Positions 8,126 to 15,846 of a stretch of DNA of 30,345 nt are shown here, piece after piece. The translations under genes were made by a program, and so were the position numbers. Origin of the DNA: CAYRNC01 sp964425645 (lineage in GTDB: Bacteria > Bacillota > Clostridia > Peptostreptococcales > Anaerovoracaceae). Below the pieces are notes generated by a model. It did not search any database, was not told the origin of the DNA, and worked only from the letters and a program-made list of their open reading frames with translations. The first letter of the stretch is position 1. Each line of letters opens with the position of its first letter. The stretch is taken from NCBI GenBank assembly GCA_964425645.1, contig CAYRNC010000016.1, forward strand, positions 1-30,345, written 5' to 3'.

Positions 8126-8845
8126 ATGTACGCTGCTAATGATCGGATGAGGGTTGGAGTTATAGGAACGGGAAGCGGTGCAGGGACAGGTTTCGTCATT
8201 GCTTCCCTTGCACGGCATCTTTATAAATACGACGGGTTAAGGCCGGCTGTTTTGGAACTGGGGAAGGGGGGGCTGTACGACAGTCTCGGAATGGACAGGC
8301 ATTTTGCGGGACGTACCTTTTTTCTTTTCCACAAGGCTGTTTCGGAAAACAAAAGCATTCGAGGCAGGCGCAACGAGTACCTAGGTGTAAACTGGATGCT
8401 CACTCCCGCATCCGGTGAAGATCAGCCGTTTCTTGATATCTTTCAGAAACTGAGACTTGTGAATCATGCATCAGGGGATGTGATACTGTGTCGCATGTCC
8501 GGTGTTGGGGAGACATACATTTGGCCTTTGCTTCGTGAAATGGATAAAATATTGATCATTATAGATCCTCTTCCGTCTAAAATGCTTGAAGGATATCAAT
8601 TTTTGTGTCGCTTAAGGGTTAAAAATCTTCCATTAATTTATGTGATAAACAGATACAATAACGGCGTGAATAGGAAGGAAATGTTAGACTTTCTGTCATT
8701 GGATAACCTATTTTATCTGCCTGCCCTGCCTTCTAAAGATATATACGGCGCAGAATATTCCTGTCGATGTGTTCTTGATATGCCTTCAGCGGCAAAAGAA
8801 TTAAAAAAACCCCTTGAAAATCTGTCTGCCGCTATTCTTAAATAG
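8126..8845 (+). CDS. MinD/ParA-like protein with degenerate P-loop
   Basis: A 239-residue protein with the overall pattern of the SIMIBI MinD/ParA/ArsA group: a first beta strand and glycine-rich loop (VGVIGTGSGAGTG, 10-22), a second strand ending in VLEL, a third with DVILCRMSG, then MDKILIIIDP and a strand ending in VINRYNN, where MinD-like proteins have their NR nucleotide-base motif. Both lysines of the deviant Walker A box (KGGVGKT in MinD) are replaced, so normal ATP hydrolysis is unlikely. No MinD-type membrane-targeting helix is obvious at the C-terminus. ATG 8126 has a rather distant GAGGGG site (8105-8110). The gene has its own promoter and lies 168 bases before ftsE. The function is unknown; a Rossmann-type nucleotide-binding protein is a less likely alternative. 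Confidence 0.6.
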   Translation: MYAANDRMRVGVIGTGSGAGTGFVIASLARHLYKYDGLRPAVLELGKGGLYDSLGMDRHFAGRTFFLFHKAVSENKSIRGRRNEYLGVNWMLTPASGEDQPFLDIFQKLRLVNHASGDVILCRMSGVGETYIWPLLREMDKILIIIDPLPSKMLEGYQFLCRLRVKNLPLIYVINRYNNGVNRKEMLDFLSLDNLFYLPALPSKDIYGAEYSCRCVLDMPSAAKELKKPLENLSAAILK

Positions 8846-8864
8846 CGCGCTTCAAAATATTTGT

Positions 8865-8883
8865 AATGTATTTGTAATACATT
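8865..8883. repeat. 19-bp inverted repeat between the MinD-like gene and ftsE
   Basis: AATGTATT (8865-8872) and AATACATT (8876-8883) are perfect inverted arms separated by TGT. No T-run follows, so it does not look like an intrinsic terminator; an operator is more plausible. A possible -10 box TATAAT lies downstream at 8913-8918 without a good -35 box. The 168-base gap holds nothing else recognisable. Confidence 0.5.
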
Positions 8884-9013
8884 AAGGTGTTCTCTCGAAT
8901 GCTGTTTTATATTATAATACCTTGTAAGTGTAAGCACTATTTTGTAGTTTTCCGGCAGCTTGAAACATTTTTTTGATAAAGTCTGCCAGTTTTTGATATA
9001 AGGAACGATACAT

Positions 9014-9751
9014 ATGATTATATTCGAAGATGTGACGAAGTCGTATGACGGCAACGTAGGTATAGAGGACGTCAATGTCTGCATCGGCAAAGGTGACTTT
9101 GTTTTTTTGGTGGGACCAAGCGGTGCCGGAAAATCGACATTTATTAAATTGATCTTGAAGGAGCTTGAGGCGGAAAAAGGTAGAATTGTGGTCAATGGTT
9201 ACGATTTGACTCGTCTGTCCAATCGCATGACACCTAGACTTAGAAGAAGCATAGGCATAGTTTTTCAGGATTTTCGATTGCTGCCAAAAAAAACAGTGTA
9301 TGAAAATGTAGCCTTTGCCATGGAGATATTGCACATTAGCCAAAGGAGCATAAGAAGGAACGTACCGCAGGTGCTGGGTCTTATGGGTATTAGCTCCAAG
9401 GAAAAAAAATATCCCCATGAGCTTTCCGCCGGAGAGCAGCAAAGGGTGGCAATTGCAAGGGCCGTAATTAACAACCCTACAGTCCTCATCGCAGACGAGC
9501 CGACGGGCAACCTGGATCCTGATACCGCCTGGGAAATTATGCAGCTTCTTGATCAGATCAACAGACGAGGGACAACCATAGTTATGGTGACCCACGCCAA
9601 AGATATCGTGGACAGGATGGGGAAAAGAGTGATCGCCATAGATAAAGGCAGGATAACCAGAGATGATAGGGGCGGTAACTATTGTGAGGACGAAGATATA
9701 AATTTCAGGGTCCTTCGAGAGGAGGGCATCTTCGGTAAAAATGCTTATTAG
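9014..9751 (+). CDS. ftsE: Cell division ABC ATPase FtsE
   Basis: FtsE is the cytoplasmic ATPase of the FtsEX complex, a type VII-like ABC system that does not transport but transmits ATP-driven movement to periplasmic or extracellular murein hydrolase activators at the division site. Visible motifs are Walker A GPSGAGKS (34-41), the Q-loop at Q85 in VFQDFRLLP, signature LSAGEQQ (137-143; more often LSGGEQQ) and Walker B VLIADEP with downstream TGNLDP. The 245-residue protein carries a C-terminal tail of about 20 residues beyond the usual bacterial FtsE core. ATG 9014 follows an AAGGA site. It overlaps ftsX by 11 bases, which implies translational coupling and equal dosage. Confidence 0.96.
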   Translation: MIIFEDVTKSYDGNVGIEDVNVCIGKGDFVFLVGPSGAGKSTFIKLILKELEAEKGRIVVNGYDLTRLSNRMTPRLRRSIGIVFQDFRLLPKKTVYENVAFAMEILHISQRSIRRNVPQVLGLMGISSKEKKYPHELSAGEQQRVAIARAVINNPTVLIADEPTGNLDPDTAWEIMQLLDQINRRGTTIVMVTHAKDIVDRMGKRVIAIDKGRITRDDRGGNYCEDEDINFRVLREEGIFGKNAY

Positions 9752-10637
9752 AAGTATAGGAAATGCGATAAAACAGGCGTTCAGACAGATATTTCGTAAC
9801 CGGGCGATGACCTTTGCCTCTTTGTTTTCTATTTCGGCAATGCTGTTGATCTTGGGGCTTTTCTTCATACTTGTGGTCAATATAACGATGTTGACCGACA
9901 GTGCCAGAAAACAGTTTGATACGGTTCAAATCTATCTGTCGAACGACATTCGGTCCGATCAGACGGAAAAAATGATGAGTGATTTATCAGCCATGGATCA
10001 GGTGGGCCATGTGCAGTATCTTTCAAAAGAGGAGGCCATGGATGAGTTTAAAGTAAAGTGGGGCGATAAGGCGTATCTGCTTGAAAATCTCACCAAGAAT
10101 CCTTTGCCGGATTCCATACGCGTAAAGGCGGCGGATTTGAAGCTTGTTGGGCAAATAGTCAAAAGAATTAAAACCTATGATGGAGTTGAGGATGTTAAAT
10201 ACTATCAGACCGTGGTGGATAAGCTGTTGCAGATAACAGGCTTTATTAAGGTTGGGGCTATGATAATAATCATTTTCCTGGTAACTATTTCAGTTGTGGT
10301 CGTAGCAAATACGGTTAAACTGACGGTGCTTGCAAGGGAAAAGGAAATAAGCATTATGAAGTATGTGGGTGCTGCAAATTGGTTTATCAGAGGTCCGTTC
10401 CTTGTGGAGGGCATGCTGATTGGATCTGTTTCAGCGGGAATATCTGCAGGTCTGGTAGGTCTGCTTTACATAAAGATCATTGAAATCTTCGGACAGGATA
10501 CCTTTTTAATGTTTTCGACGGTAATGGTTCCCGCAGGTTTTCTAACTGTAAATCTCATTTGGGTTTTTATGTCACTGGGTATAAGCATAGGTGCTATAGG
10601 AAGCATAATCTCCATGCGCCGATTTTTGGACACATAG
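9741..10637 (+). CDS. ftsX: Cell division membrane protein FtsX
   Basis: FtsX is the membrane partner of FtsE. The 298-residue protein has the expected topology: a cytoplasmic basic N-terminus (RNRAMTFASL), TM1 about 25-49, a large outer loop about 50-168 that should contact the murein hydrolase, then TM2 about 170-192, TM3 about 222-245 and TM4 about 263-290. The cytoplasmic segment LAREKEISIMKYVGA (197-211) is the family's most conserved element and docks on FtsE. The start overlaps the end of ftsE by 11 bases. The M23-family protein encoded immediately downstream is the likely extracellular effector. Confidence 0.96.
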   Translation: MLIRSIGNAIKQAFRQIFRNRAMTFASLFSISAMLLILGLFFILVVNITMLTDSARKQFDTVQIYLSNDIRSDQTEKMMSDLSAMDQVGHVQYLSKEEAMDEFKVKWGDKAYLLENLTKNPLPDSIRVKAADLKLVGQIVKRIKTYDGVEDVKYYQTVVDKLLQITGFIKVGAMIIIIFLVTISVVVVANTVKLTVLAREKEISIMKYVGAANWFIRGPFLVEGMLIGSVSAGISAGLVGLLYIKIIEIFGQDTFLMFSTVMVPAGFLTVNLIWVFMSLGISIGAIGSIISMRRFLDT

Positions 10638-10657
10638 AAATATGGTAGGTGATTGCA

Positions 10658-11788
10658 ATGCTGAAAAAACTGAATAAAAAATATGTTTGTTTCGCTATGA
10701 TCCTTATAATGCTGATAACCGGGATGAATCTCGGTCTAAGCTACGGGGGAAACAGTCAGGATAAGCTTAACGAGCTTAATAACCAGATAAAGAAGCTGGA
10801 AAACCAATTAAAAGCCGGCAAAACGGAGGAGAAAAATCTGAACTCCCAGATTAAAAATTTGGACAGGCTTATTAAGGAGGCGGAAGCAGAAATACATAAC
10901 CTGCAAAGTGAAATATCTGCTACTGCAAACAAGATTAAAAAGGTACAGGCAGAACTTGAAGCTATGCAAATGGACATAGATCGGCAAAATGATGAAATGG
11001 GCAATCGGCTAAGGTCAATGTATAAAAACGGTGACATGGGTATATTGGCTATTTTACTGGGCTCGGAAAGCATAACCGATTTTATGACAAATTTGGATAT
11101 GGCTCAAAAAATATTTGAAAACGACGTAGTGGTGCTGGAGGAGCTTGAAAAACAACACCAGATGCTGGAAGGCTATCGAAAAGATCTTGAGAGATTGAAA
11201 TCAATACTGGATGCAAAAAAACATCAGAAGGCTGAAAAACAGGATCAATTGGAATTGAACCGTGGAAGTGTGTCGGTATTGAAAGCTGAAGTTGCCAAGG
11301 ACAATAAAGCTCTCGAAAGGCAGGTCGATGCCCTCAATGAGGAGGCTAACGCCTTAGTTGCAGAAATTCTAAAACTCCAAGGCGATGGCGCATACATAGG
11401 CGGAGAAATGCTATGGCCTGTTCCTGGATCGAAAAGGATCACCTCCGTTTTCGGCTATCGATTGCACCCGGTCCTGAAGGTTAATAAGCTGCATACAGGT
11501 ATCGACATTGGAATCGCCACGGGAAACAATGTGGTCGCTTCAAATGCAGGGAAAGTCATAAAAGCCGCCTGGAACAACAGCTATGGATATATGGTGATGG
11601 TAGATCACGGCGGGGGGATTGTGACCCTCTATGCTCACAACAGCGTTTTAAAGGTTAAAACCGGAGATTACGTGGCTAGAGGTCAGGTTATAGCCCTGTC
11701 GGGGAACACGGGCATGTCCACAGGACCCCATGTTCATTTTGAGGTGCGGGTAAACGGAGAATATAAAAACCCCATGAACTATCTTTGA
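10658..11788 (+). CDS. Coiled-coil M23 murein hydrolase / hydrolase activator (EnvC/PcsB-like role)
   Basis: A 376-residue secreted protein: signal peptide or anchor about 1-29 (MLKKLNKKYVCFAMILIMLI), a long coiled coil about 33-245, and a C-terminal M23 (LytM) metallopeptidase domain about 252-376. The zinc ligands expected for an active enzyme are all present: H279 and D283 in LHTGIDIG and H360 in HVH, with catalytic H327 in YAH and H358. It may therefore cut peptidoglycan cross-bridges itself, unlike E. coli EnvC, which is an inactive activator. The coiled coil would bind the FtsX outer loop. The ATG at 10658 with a TAGGTGAT site is preferred over an in-frame GTG at 10649. It starts 20 bases after ftsX and ends at a terminator. 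Confidence 0.9.
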   Translation: MLKKLNKKYVCFAMILIMLITGMNLGLSYGGNSQDKLNELNNQIKKLENQLKAGKTEEKNLNSQIKNLDRLIKEAEAEIHNLQSEISATANKIKKVQAELEAMQMDIDRQNDEMGNRLRSMYKNGDMGILAILLGSESITDFMTNLDMAQKIFENDVVVLEELEKQHQMLEGYRKDLERLKSILDAKKHQKAEKQDQLELNRGSVSVLKAEVAKDNKALERQVDALNEEANALVAEILKLQGDGAYIGGEMLWPVPGSKRITSVFGYRLHPVLKVNKLHTGIDIGIATGNNVVASNAGKVIKAAWNNSYGYMVMVDHGGGIVTLYAHNSVLKVKTGDYVARGQVIALSGNTGMSTGPHVHFEVRVNGEYKNPMNYL

Positions 11789-11804
11789 TTCAAGAACAAA
11801 TATG

Positions 11805-11832
11805 TTGGAGGGCATGAGACCCTCCAATTTTT
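11805..11832 (+). terminator. Intrinsic terminator after the ftsEX-M23 operon
   Basis: TTGGAGGG (11805-11812) pairs perfectly with CCCTCCAA (11820-11827) around a 7-base loop and is followed by five Ts (11828-11832). It lies just 13 bases before the recJ start, so recJ expression requires read-through or a promoter inside the M23 gene. Confidence 0.88.
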
Positions 11833-11845
11833 ATAAGGAAAGCCT

Positions 11846-13525
11846 ATGAGAAGGGAATGGATTTTTCATAATAACGGAGAGGATTTGCTGCAGTTTTTAT
11901 TGTGCCAAAGAGGTGTAAAAGATGAAGCTGTGGAAGATTTTATGTCTTCCAGACCCCGCCTTACCCACGATCCTTTTTTGTTGAAGGATATGAATAAAAG
12001 CGCAAACAGAATTCTTTCAGGAATTATGAATGGCGAAAAAATTTGCATTTACGGCGATTATGACGCTGACGGAGTATGTTCAATAACCCTACTGCTTGAG
12101 ATTCTTGGCAAACTGGGTGCTACAGTCAGCTACTATATACCCTCTCGTTTTGAGGAAGGGTATGGGCTAAATAAAGATGCGCTTAGATCGATCCGTCATG
12201 AAGGTGTAAATCTTATTGTGACAGTGGATTGCGGCAGCAATTCTTTTCCGGAAGTGGAATATGCTAAGAAAACGGGCATTGATATTATAGTTACCGACCA
12301 TCATAATATCTTAGGGAAAGCGGCTGATTGTTTGCTTATCAATCCAAAGCAAAAAGGTTGCCGGTATCCAGAAAAGGAATTGTCGGGATGCGGAGTCGCC
12401 TTTAAGCTTGCACAAGGGCTGATGAGAACCGCCGACATGAAATACCCATCTTTAGCGGGAATCCTCGGCAAATCAGATCTGAATCGGGTTTTGGATCTTG
12501 TTGCAATAGCTACGGTTGGAGATATCATGCCCCTGCTTGGGGAAAACAGGACGCTGGTAAAATACGGTCTTCGTGTTATTAACAAGGCTCCGCGCCCCGG
12601 TCTGTCTTTATTAATAAAAGAGGTGGGATTAAAAGAAGGGGAAATAAAATCTGATGACCTGGCATATGTTATTGTACCTCATCTTAATGCGGCGGGGCGT
12701 CTTAATACAGCCGAAACGGGGGTCACCCTTCTTTATTCGTCTGATATTACAAGTTTGCGCCGTTCGGCGGCCGATCTTTTGGAAAGCAACCGAAGGCGGC
12801 GCCAAAAACAGGAAGAGGCGTATAAAAAAACGGTAGCCATAGTGGAGGAATTATATCGCGATGATCTGGTGCTGATCGTAGATGCCCCTTTTGCTCATGA
12901 AGGCATAGCAGGTATAGTTGCGGGGAAGTTGAAAGAGGCTTTTCATCGTCCGGCAATCGTTGTTACACCGTCAGACGGAGGAAGTTTAAAAGGAACGGGC
13001 CGCAGCGTAGAAGGGATCAATCTGTTTGACATGCTTTCTGGCAGCCGCAGCTATTTTGATAAATTCGGAGGGCATGCGGCAGCTTGCGGCTTTCAAATGA
13101 GGGCTGAAAACCTGCCCCTTCTTAGAAAGGATCAAAAAGCCATTGCCTGTGAAATATTCAAAGATGATCCATCTTTATTTTCGCCCAAGGTGTTTATTGA
13201 CGGAGAGGTTGATCCTTTGGCTTTAACGCCGGATTTTATAAAAGGGCTGGATTGCTTTGAACCCTTCGGACATGGGAATCGAAGGCCTGTTCTCTGCGTA
13301 AGAGATATTAAAATTAAAGAGCTTATATATATGGGCGATGATAGGCAGCATGCGCGTTTTTCCTTCGGCGACCTTACGTTTGTACTGTTTAACCGTGCTG
13401 ATGAGATCAGAACCATGATAGAGGGAGGAAAAAGCCTCGATCTTGTCGGTTATGCCGAGACAGACAGGTATAGGGGCGGAAAGATTCAATTTGTCGTTAT
13501 GGATATGAGATGCTATAATAAATAA
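11846..13525 (+). CDS. recJ: Single-stranded-DNA-specific exonuclease RecJ
   Basis: RecJ is a 5'-to-3' single-strand DNA exonuclease of the DHH superfamily, acting in recombinational repair, mismatch repair and processing of stalled forks. The 559-residue length matches the core enzyme (close to E. coli RecJ, shorter than the B. subtilis form). Metal-binding motifs are IYGDYDADGVCS (motif I, 68-79), VDCGS (127-131) and TDHHN (150-154), and the DHHA1 domain motif GGHAAACGFQ is at about 408-417; the C-terminal OB-like domain follows. ATG 11846 has an AAGGAAA site just after the terminator described above. The S41 protease gene follows 32 bases after the stop on the same strand. Confidence 0.96.
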   Translation: MRREWIFHNNGEDLLQFLLCQRGVKDEAVEDFMSSRPRLTHDPFLLKDMNKSANRILSGIMNGEKICIYGDYDADGVCSITLLLEILGKLGATVSYYIPSRFEEGYGLNKDALRSIRHEGVNLIVTVDCGSNSFPEVEYAKKTGIDIIVTDHHNILGKAADCLLINPKQKGCRYPEKELSGCGVAFKLAQGLMRTADMKYPSLAGILGKSDLNRVLDLVAIATVGDIMPLLGENRTLVKYGLRVINKAPRPGLSLLIKEVGLKEGEIKSDDLAYVIVPHLNAAGRLNTAETGVTLLYSSDITSLRRSAADLLESNRRRRQKQEEAYKKTVAIVEELYRDDLVLIVDAPFAHEGIAGIVAGKLKEAFHRPAIVVTPSDGGSLKGTGRSVEGINLFDMLSGSRSYFDKFGGHAAACGFQMRAENLPLLRKDQKAIACEIFKDDPSLFSPKVFIDGEVDPLALTPDFIKGLDCFEPFGHGNRRPVLCVRDIKIKELIYMGDDRQHARFSFGDLTFVLFNRADEIRTMIEGGKSLDLVGYAETDRYRGGKIQFVVMDMRCYNK

Positions 13526-13557
13526 AATTTCGGGAATGGGGAATCGATGGTGAATTT

Positions 13558-14772
13558 ATGTTGACATTAAAAAAGCGCAATCTAATCGTTGTGATTATCG
13601 CCGCGATGTTGGCCGGCAGCTTAGTTTCGGGCAGCGTTTACGCTGTGTACAGCTTAATGACTGATCGTATGGATATTTCAAGCAAGGAATATCGGGATTA
13701 TGTCAGGTTGAAATCGGAATATAGAAAGCTGGATTATTTAAAAAATATGATTGAAACAAAATATTATTTGCCTGTAGAAAATGAAGACTTAAATGAGGGT
13801 ATTTACAGGGGTTTGTTTTGGGGAATCGGCGATCCTTATTCCGCCTACCTGACAGATAAAGAATACGAGGATCTGATGATTTCCGCTAACGGTAAATACG
13901 AAGGAATCGGCGTGACTATTGCACCTGATGAGGACGGATTTATCAATGTGGTATCCCCTATGGACGGATCGCCCGCCGCGAAAGCGGGAATAAAAGCCGG
14001 AGATAAAATAACCGCTGTTAACGGCGTTGCGTATAATGCGAAGACAATTGATGCCGCCGTAAGTGTGATGCGCGGCAAGGGAGGAACAAAGGTTAAAGTT
14101 ACGGTTCTTCAAGACGGAAAATCTAAGGACTACGATCTAATTCGATCTAAGATTATACTTGTTACCGTAAAAACCGGAATTTTGGAAGATGACATGGGGT
14201 ATATTCGGATAAGCTCATTTGAAAAAAATACTGCCGATGATTTTTCTAAAGCGGTAAAAGATATGGAGCTTCGGGGTATGAAGGGACTTATCATCGATCT
14301 TCGGGATAATTCAGGAGGATTGGTCGATGCATCCGTGGATGTTGCCGATCAGCTTCTTTCAGAAGGGGTTGTCACGTATACTGAAGACAGACAGGGCGAA
14401 AGGACCTACTTCAATTCGAAGCCGGGCAAAACCTTGTTGCCCTATGTTTTGCTTGTGAACGGCGGTTCAGCAAGCGCGAGCGAGATCGTTGCAGGAGCAG
14501 TTAAGGATCACGGAGAAGCAGATATTGTCGGTGTGACTACTTATGGCAAAGGGATCATTCAGGAAATTATGCCTTTGGATAGCGGTGGTGCCGTCAAACT
14601 GACTGTAATGCAGTATTTTTCGCCCAGGGGCAACGTAATTCATAAAAAAGGCGTGACACCTAACTACGTTGTGGAATATGAAGAAAAGGGGATTTCGGAT
14701 GATATACCTGATCCCGAAAAGGATACTCAAGTTCAAAAGGCCGTTGAATTGCTAAAAACCCAAACGCTTTAA
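13558..14772 (+). CDS. S41 family C-terminal processing peptidase (CtpA/CtpB type)
   Basis: A 404-residue extracytoplasmic serine protease anchored by an N-terminal membrane segment (about residues 8-30). A PDZ domain occupies about 113-195 (YEGIGVTIAP, SPAAKAGIKAGDKITAVNG), followed by the S41 protease core. The Ser-Lys dyad is S306 in GGSASASE and K331 in TTYGKG, with the usual 25-residue spacing of the family. Such enzymes trim unfolded or tagged C-termini and in several bacteria degrade murein hydrolases or process sporulation and division factors. In many Clostridia an S41 gene sits beside ftsEX and an M23 gene, as here. The 3' end overlaps the convergent yerC by 21 bases. Confidence 0.93.
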   Translation: MLTLKKRNLIVVIIAAMLAGSLVSGSVYAVYSLMTDRMDISSKEYRDYVRLKSEYRKLDYLKNMIETKYYLPVENEDLNEGIYRGLFWGIGDPYSAYLTDKEYEDLMISANGKYEGIGVTIAPDEDGFINVVSPMDGSPAAKAGIKAGDKITAVNGVAYNAKTIDAAVSVMRGKGGTKVKVTVLQDGKSKDYDLIRSKIILVTVKTGILEDDMGYIRISSFEKNTADDFSKAVKDMELRGMKGLIIDLRDNSGGLVDASVDVADQLLSEGVVTYTEDRQGERTYFNSKPGKTLLPYVLLVNGGSASASEIVAGAVKDHGEADIVGVTTYGKGIIQEIMPLDSGGAVKLTVMQYFSPRGNVIHKKGVTPNYVVEYEEKGISDDIPDPEKDTQVQKAVELLKTQTL

Positions 14773-15045
14773 CATAGTTTTATAGCCTTCGGCACCGTAC
14801 ACAAGGCAACGGTTTACACGGCTTATAGTAGCTGTGCTTGCCTTTGTAATTTCCTCTATCTCACTGTAGGTATTTTTATTAGCAAGCAGCTTTGCCACCT
14901 GAAAACGCTGTGAAATAGCCTGCAGCTCCTTGATGGTACATAAATCCTCAAAGAAACGGTAGCAATCCTCTTCGTTTTGAAGAAGGAGGACGGCTTTAAA
15001 AAGGTCATCTGTCTCCTTGTTCTTCAATTTGGATATATAGTCCAT
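14752..15045 (-). CDS. YerC/YecD family TrpR-related DNA-binding protein
   Basis: A 97-residue protein of the TrpR-like helix-turn-helix superfamily. The pattern FFEDLCTIKELQAISQRFQVAKLL followed, after a short gap, by YSEIEEITKASTATISRVNRCL is typical of the YerC/YecD family of Firmicutes; the second half is the DNA-reading HTH. No ligand or regulon is assigned to the family with confidence. The start codon at 15045 has a GGAGG site (15056-15060) and a good promoter on the minus strand. It is the only minus-strand gene in the window and its last 21 bases overlap the end of the S41 protease gene tail to tail. Confidence 0.92.
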   Translation of the reverse strand: MDYISKLKNKETDDLFKAVLLLQNEEDCYRFFEDLCTIKELQAISQRFQVAKLLANKNTYSEIEEITKASTATISRVNRCLVYGAEGYKTMLKRLGF

Positions 15046-15092
15046 TGTTAATAATCCTCCGTTCCTATTTTGCTTTAATGCGTTACAGTAAA

Positions 15093-15121
15093 ATTATACT
15101 ATGAGGCTCGGTTCTTTACAA
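15093..15121 (-). promoter_or_regulatory. Sigma-A promoter for yerC
   Basis: Read on the minus strand, a -35 box TTGTAA (15121-15116) and a perfect -10 box TATAAT (15098-15093) are separated by 17 bases. The start site would be near 15086, about 40 bases before the yerC ATG. Confidence 0.82.
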
Positions 15122-15150
15122 CCGTAAATTCTATTATTCACCAAAATGTG

Positions 15151-15179
15151 TTCCCTAAATGATCGGGAAAGTGTATGAT
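15151..15179 (+). promoter_or_regulatory. Weak candidate promoter for the phosphopantetheinyl transferase gene
   Basis: A good -10 box TATGAT (15174-15179) has only a poor -35 box TTCCCT (15151-15156) at 17 bases. That region also forms an inverted repeat TTCCC (15151-15155) / GGGAA (15165-15169). An activator-dependent promoter is possible. The call is tentative. Confidence 0.3.
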
Positions 15180-15222
15180 ATAGAAAAATTCCGGTGGGGA
15201 CCCGACAGGTGACGGATGATCA

Positions 15223-15846
15223 ATGCATATATATATATTTAGAAACGATATTAAAATGAACAGCGATGACAGGGTAAGGACGCTTCTTTTAGATTATGCG
15301 AAAGATACAGATATGTTTCTTACAGAGGCTTCACTGACCGATGTTTGTATTCAAAGAAACCCAAAGGGCAAGCCCTTTTTTACCGGAGGGATATTTAACA
15401 ATGTTCATTTTTCGGTCAGTCATTCAGGCAGATACTGGGGTTGTGCGTTTGAGCAATTTCCAATCGGCTTTGATTTGGAGGATTGCAAAGGGCGACAGAG
15501 ACCTTTTTTGCAATATAACAACATGGCAAAACGCTTTTTCTGCCGGAAGGAATATGAGTATGTACTCAAAAATGGCAAACAAGCATTTTACAGTCTTTGG
15601 GTCCGTAAGGAGGCCTATGCAAAATATACTGGGCAGGGCATATTTTCAAGTTTGTCGGTTTGTATGGTTGAACAGAATGAAATAGTCGATTGTTTTAAAG
15701 GCCTTGATAATCATTTCGTTTTTTGTGAAGAAATAACGCTGCTTCCGGATATAAAGGCGTCCTATTGTTCCAATCAACGTCCGAAAAGAATTAATATCAG
15801 GCATCTTGATCGGGGAAAAGGAGTAAAAATTGGCGCAGGACGATAA
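15223..15846 (+). CDS. 4'-phosphopantetheinyl transferase, Sfp type
   Basis: This enzyme moves the 4'-phosphopantetheine arm from coenzyme A to a serine of a carrier protein. The 207-residue length and motifs place it in the Sfp/Gsp group rather than the small AcpS group: GKPFF (49-53), VHFSVSHSG (61-69), PIGFDLED with metal ligands D84 and E86, and SLWVRKEAYAKYTGQG with E130. Sfp-type enzymes usually serve nonribosomal peptide or polyketide synthases, though some serve fatty acid ACP; no such synthase is in this window. ATG 15223 has an AGGTGACGG site. Its end overlaps the EamA gene by 17 bases, so the two should be translationally coupled. Confidence 0.9.
   Translation: MHIYIFRNDIKMNSDDRVRTLLLDYAKDTDMFLTEASLTDVCIQRNPKGKPFFTGGIFNNVHFSVSHSGRYWGCAFEQFPIGFDLEDCKGRQRPFLQYNNMAKRFFCRKEYEYVLKNGKQAFYSLWVRKEAYAKYTGQGIFSSLSVCMVEQNEIVDCFKGLDNHFVFCEEITLLPDIKASYCSNQRPKRINIRHLDRGKGVKIGAGR

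Noticed and set aside
8973..9001. Possible promoter immediately before ftsE (TTGATA and a GATATA/ATATAA region)
   Set aside because: The -10 match is poor and the start site would fall at or inside the ribosome binding site.
8912..9880. Long open frame on the minus strand (about 322 codons) opposite ftsE and the start of ftsX
   Set aside because: It runs antisense to unmistakable ftsE/ftsX coding sequence, has no recognisable domain and has a composition typical of a shadow frame.
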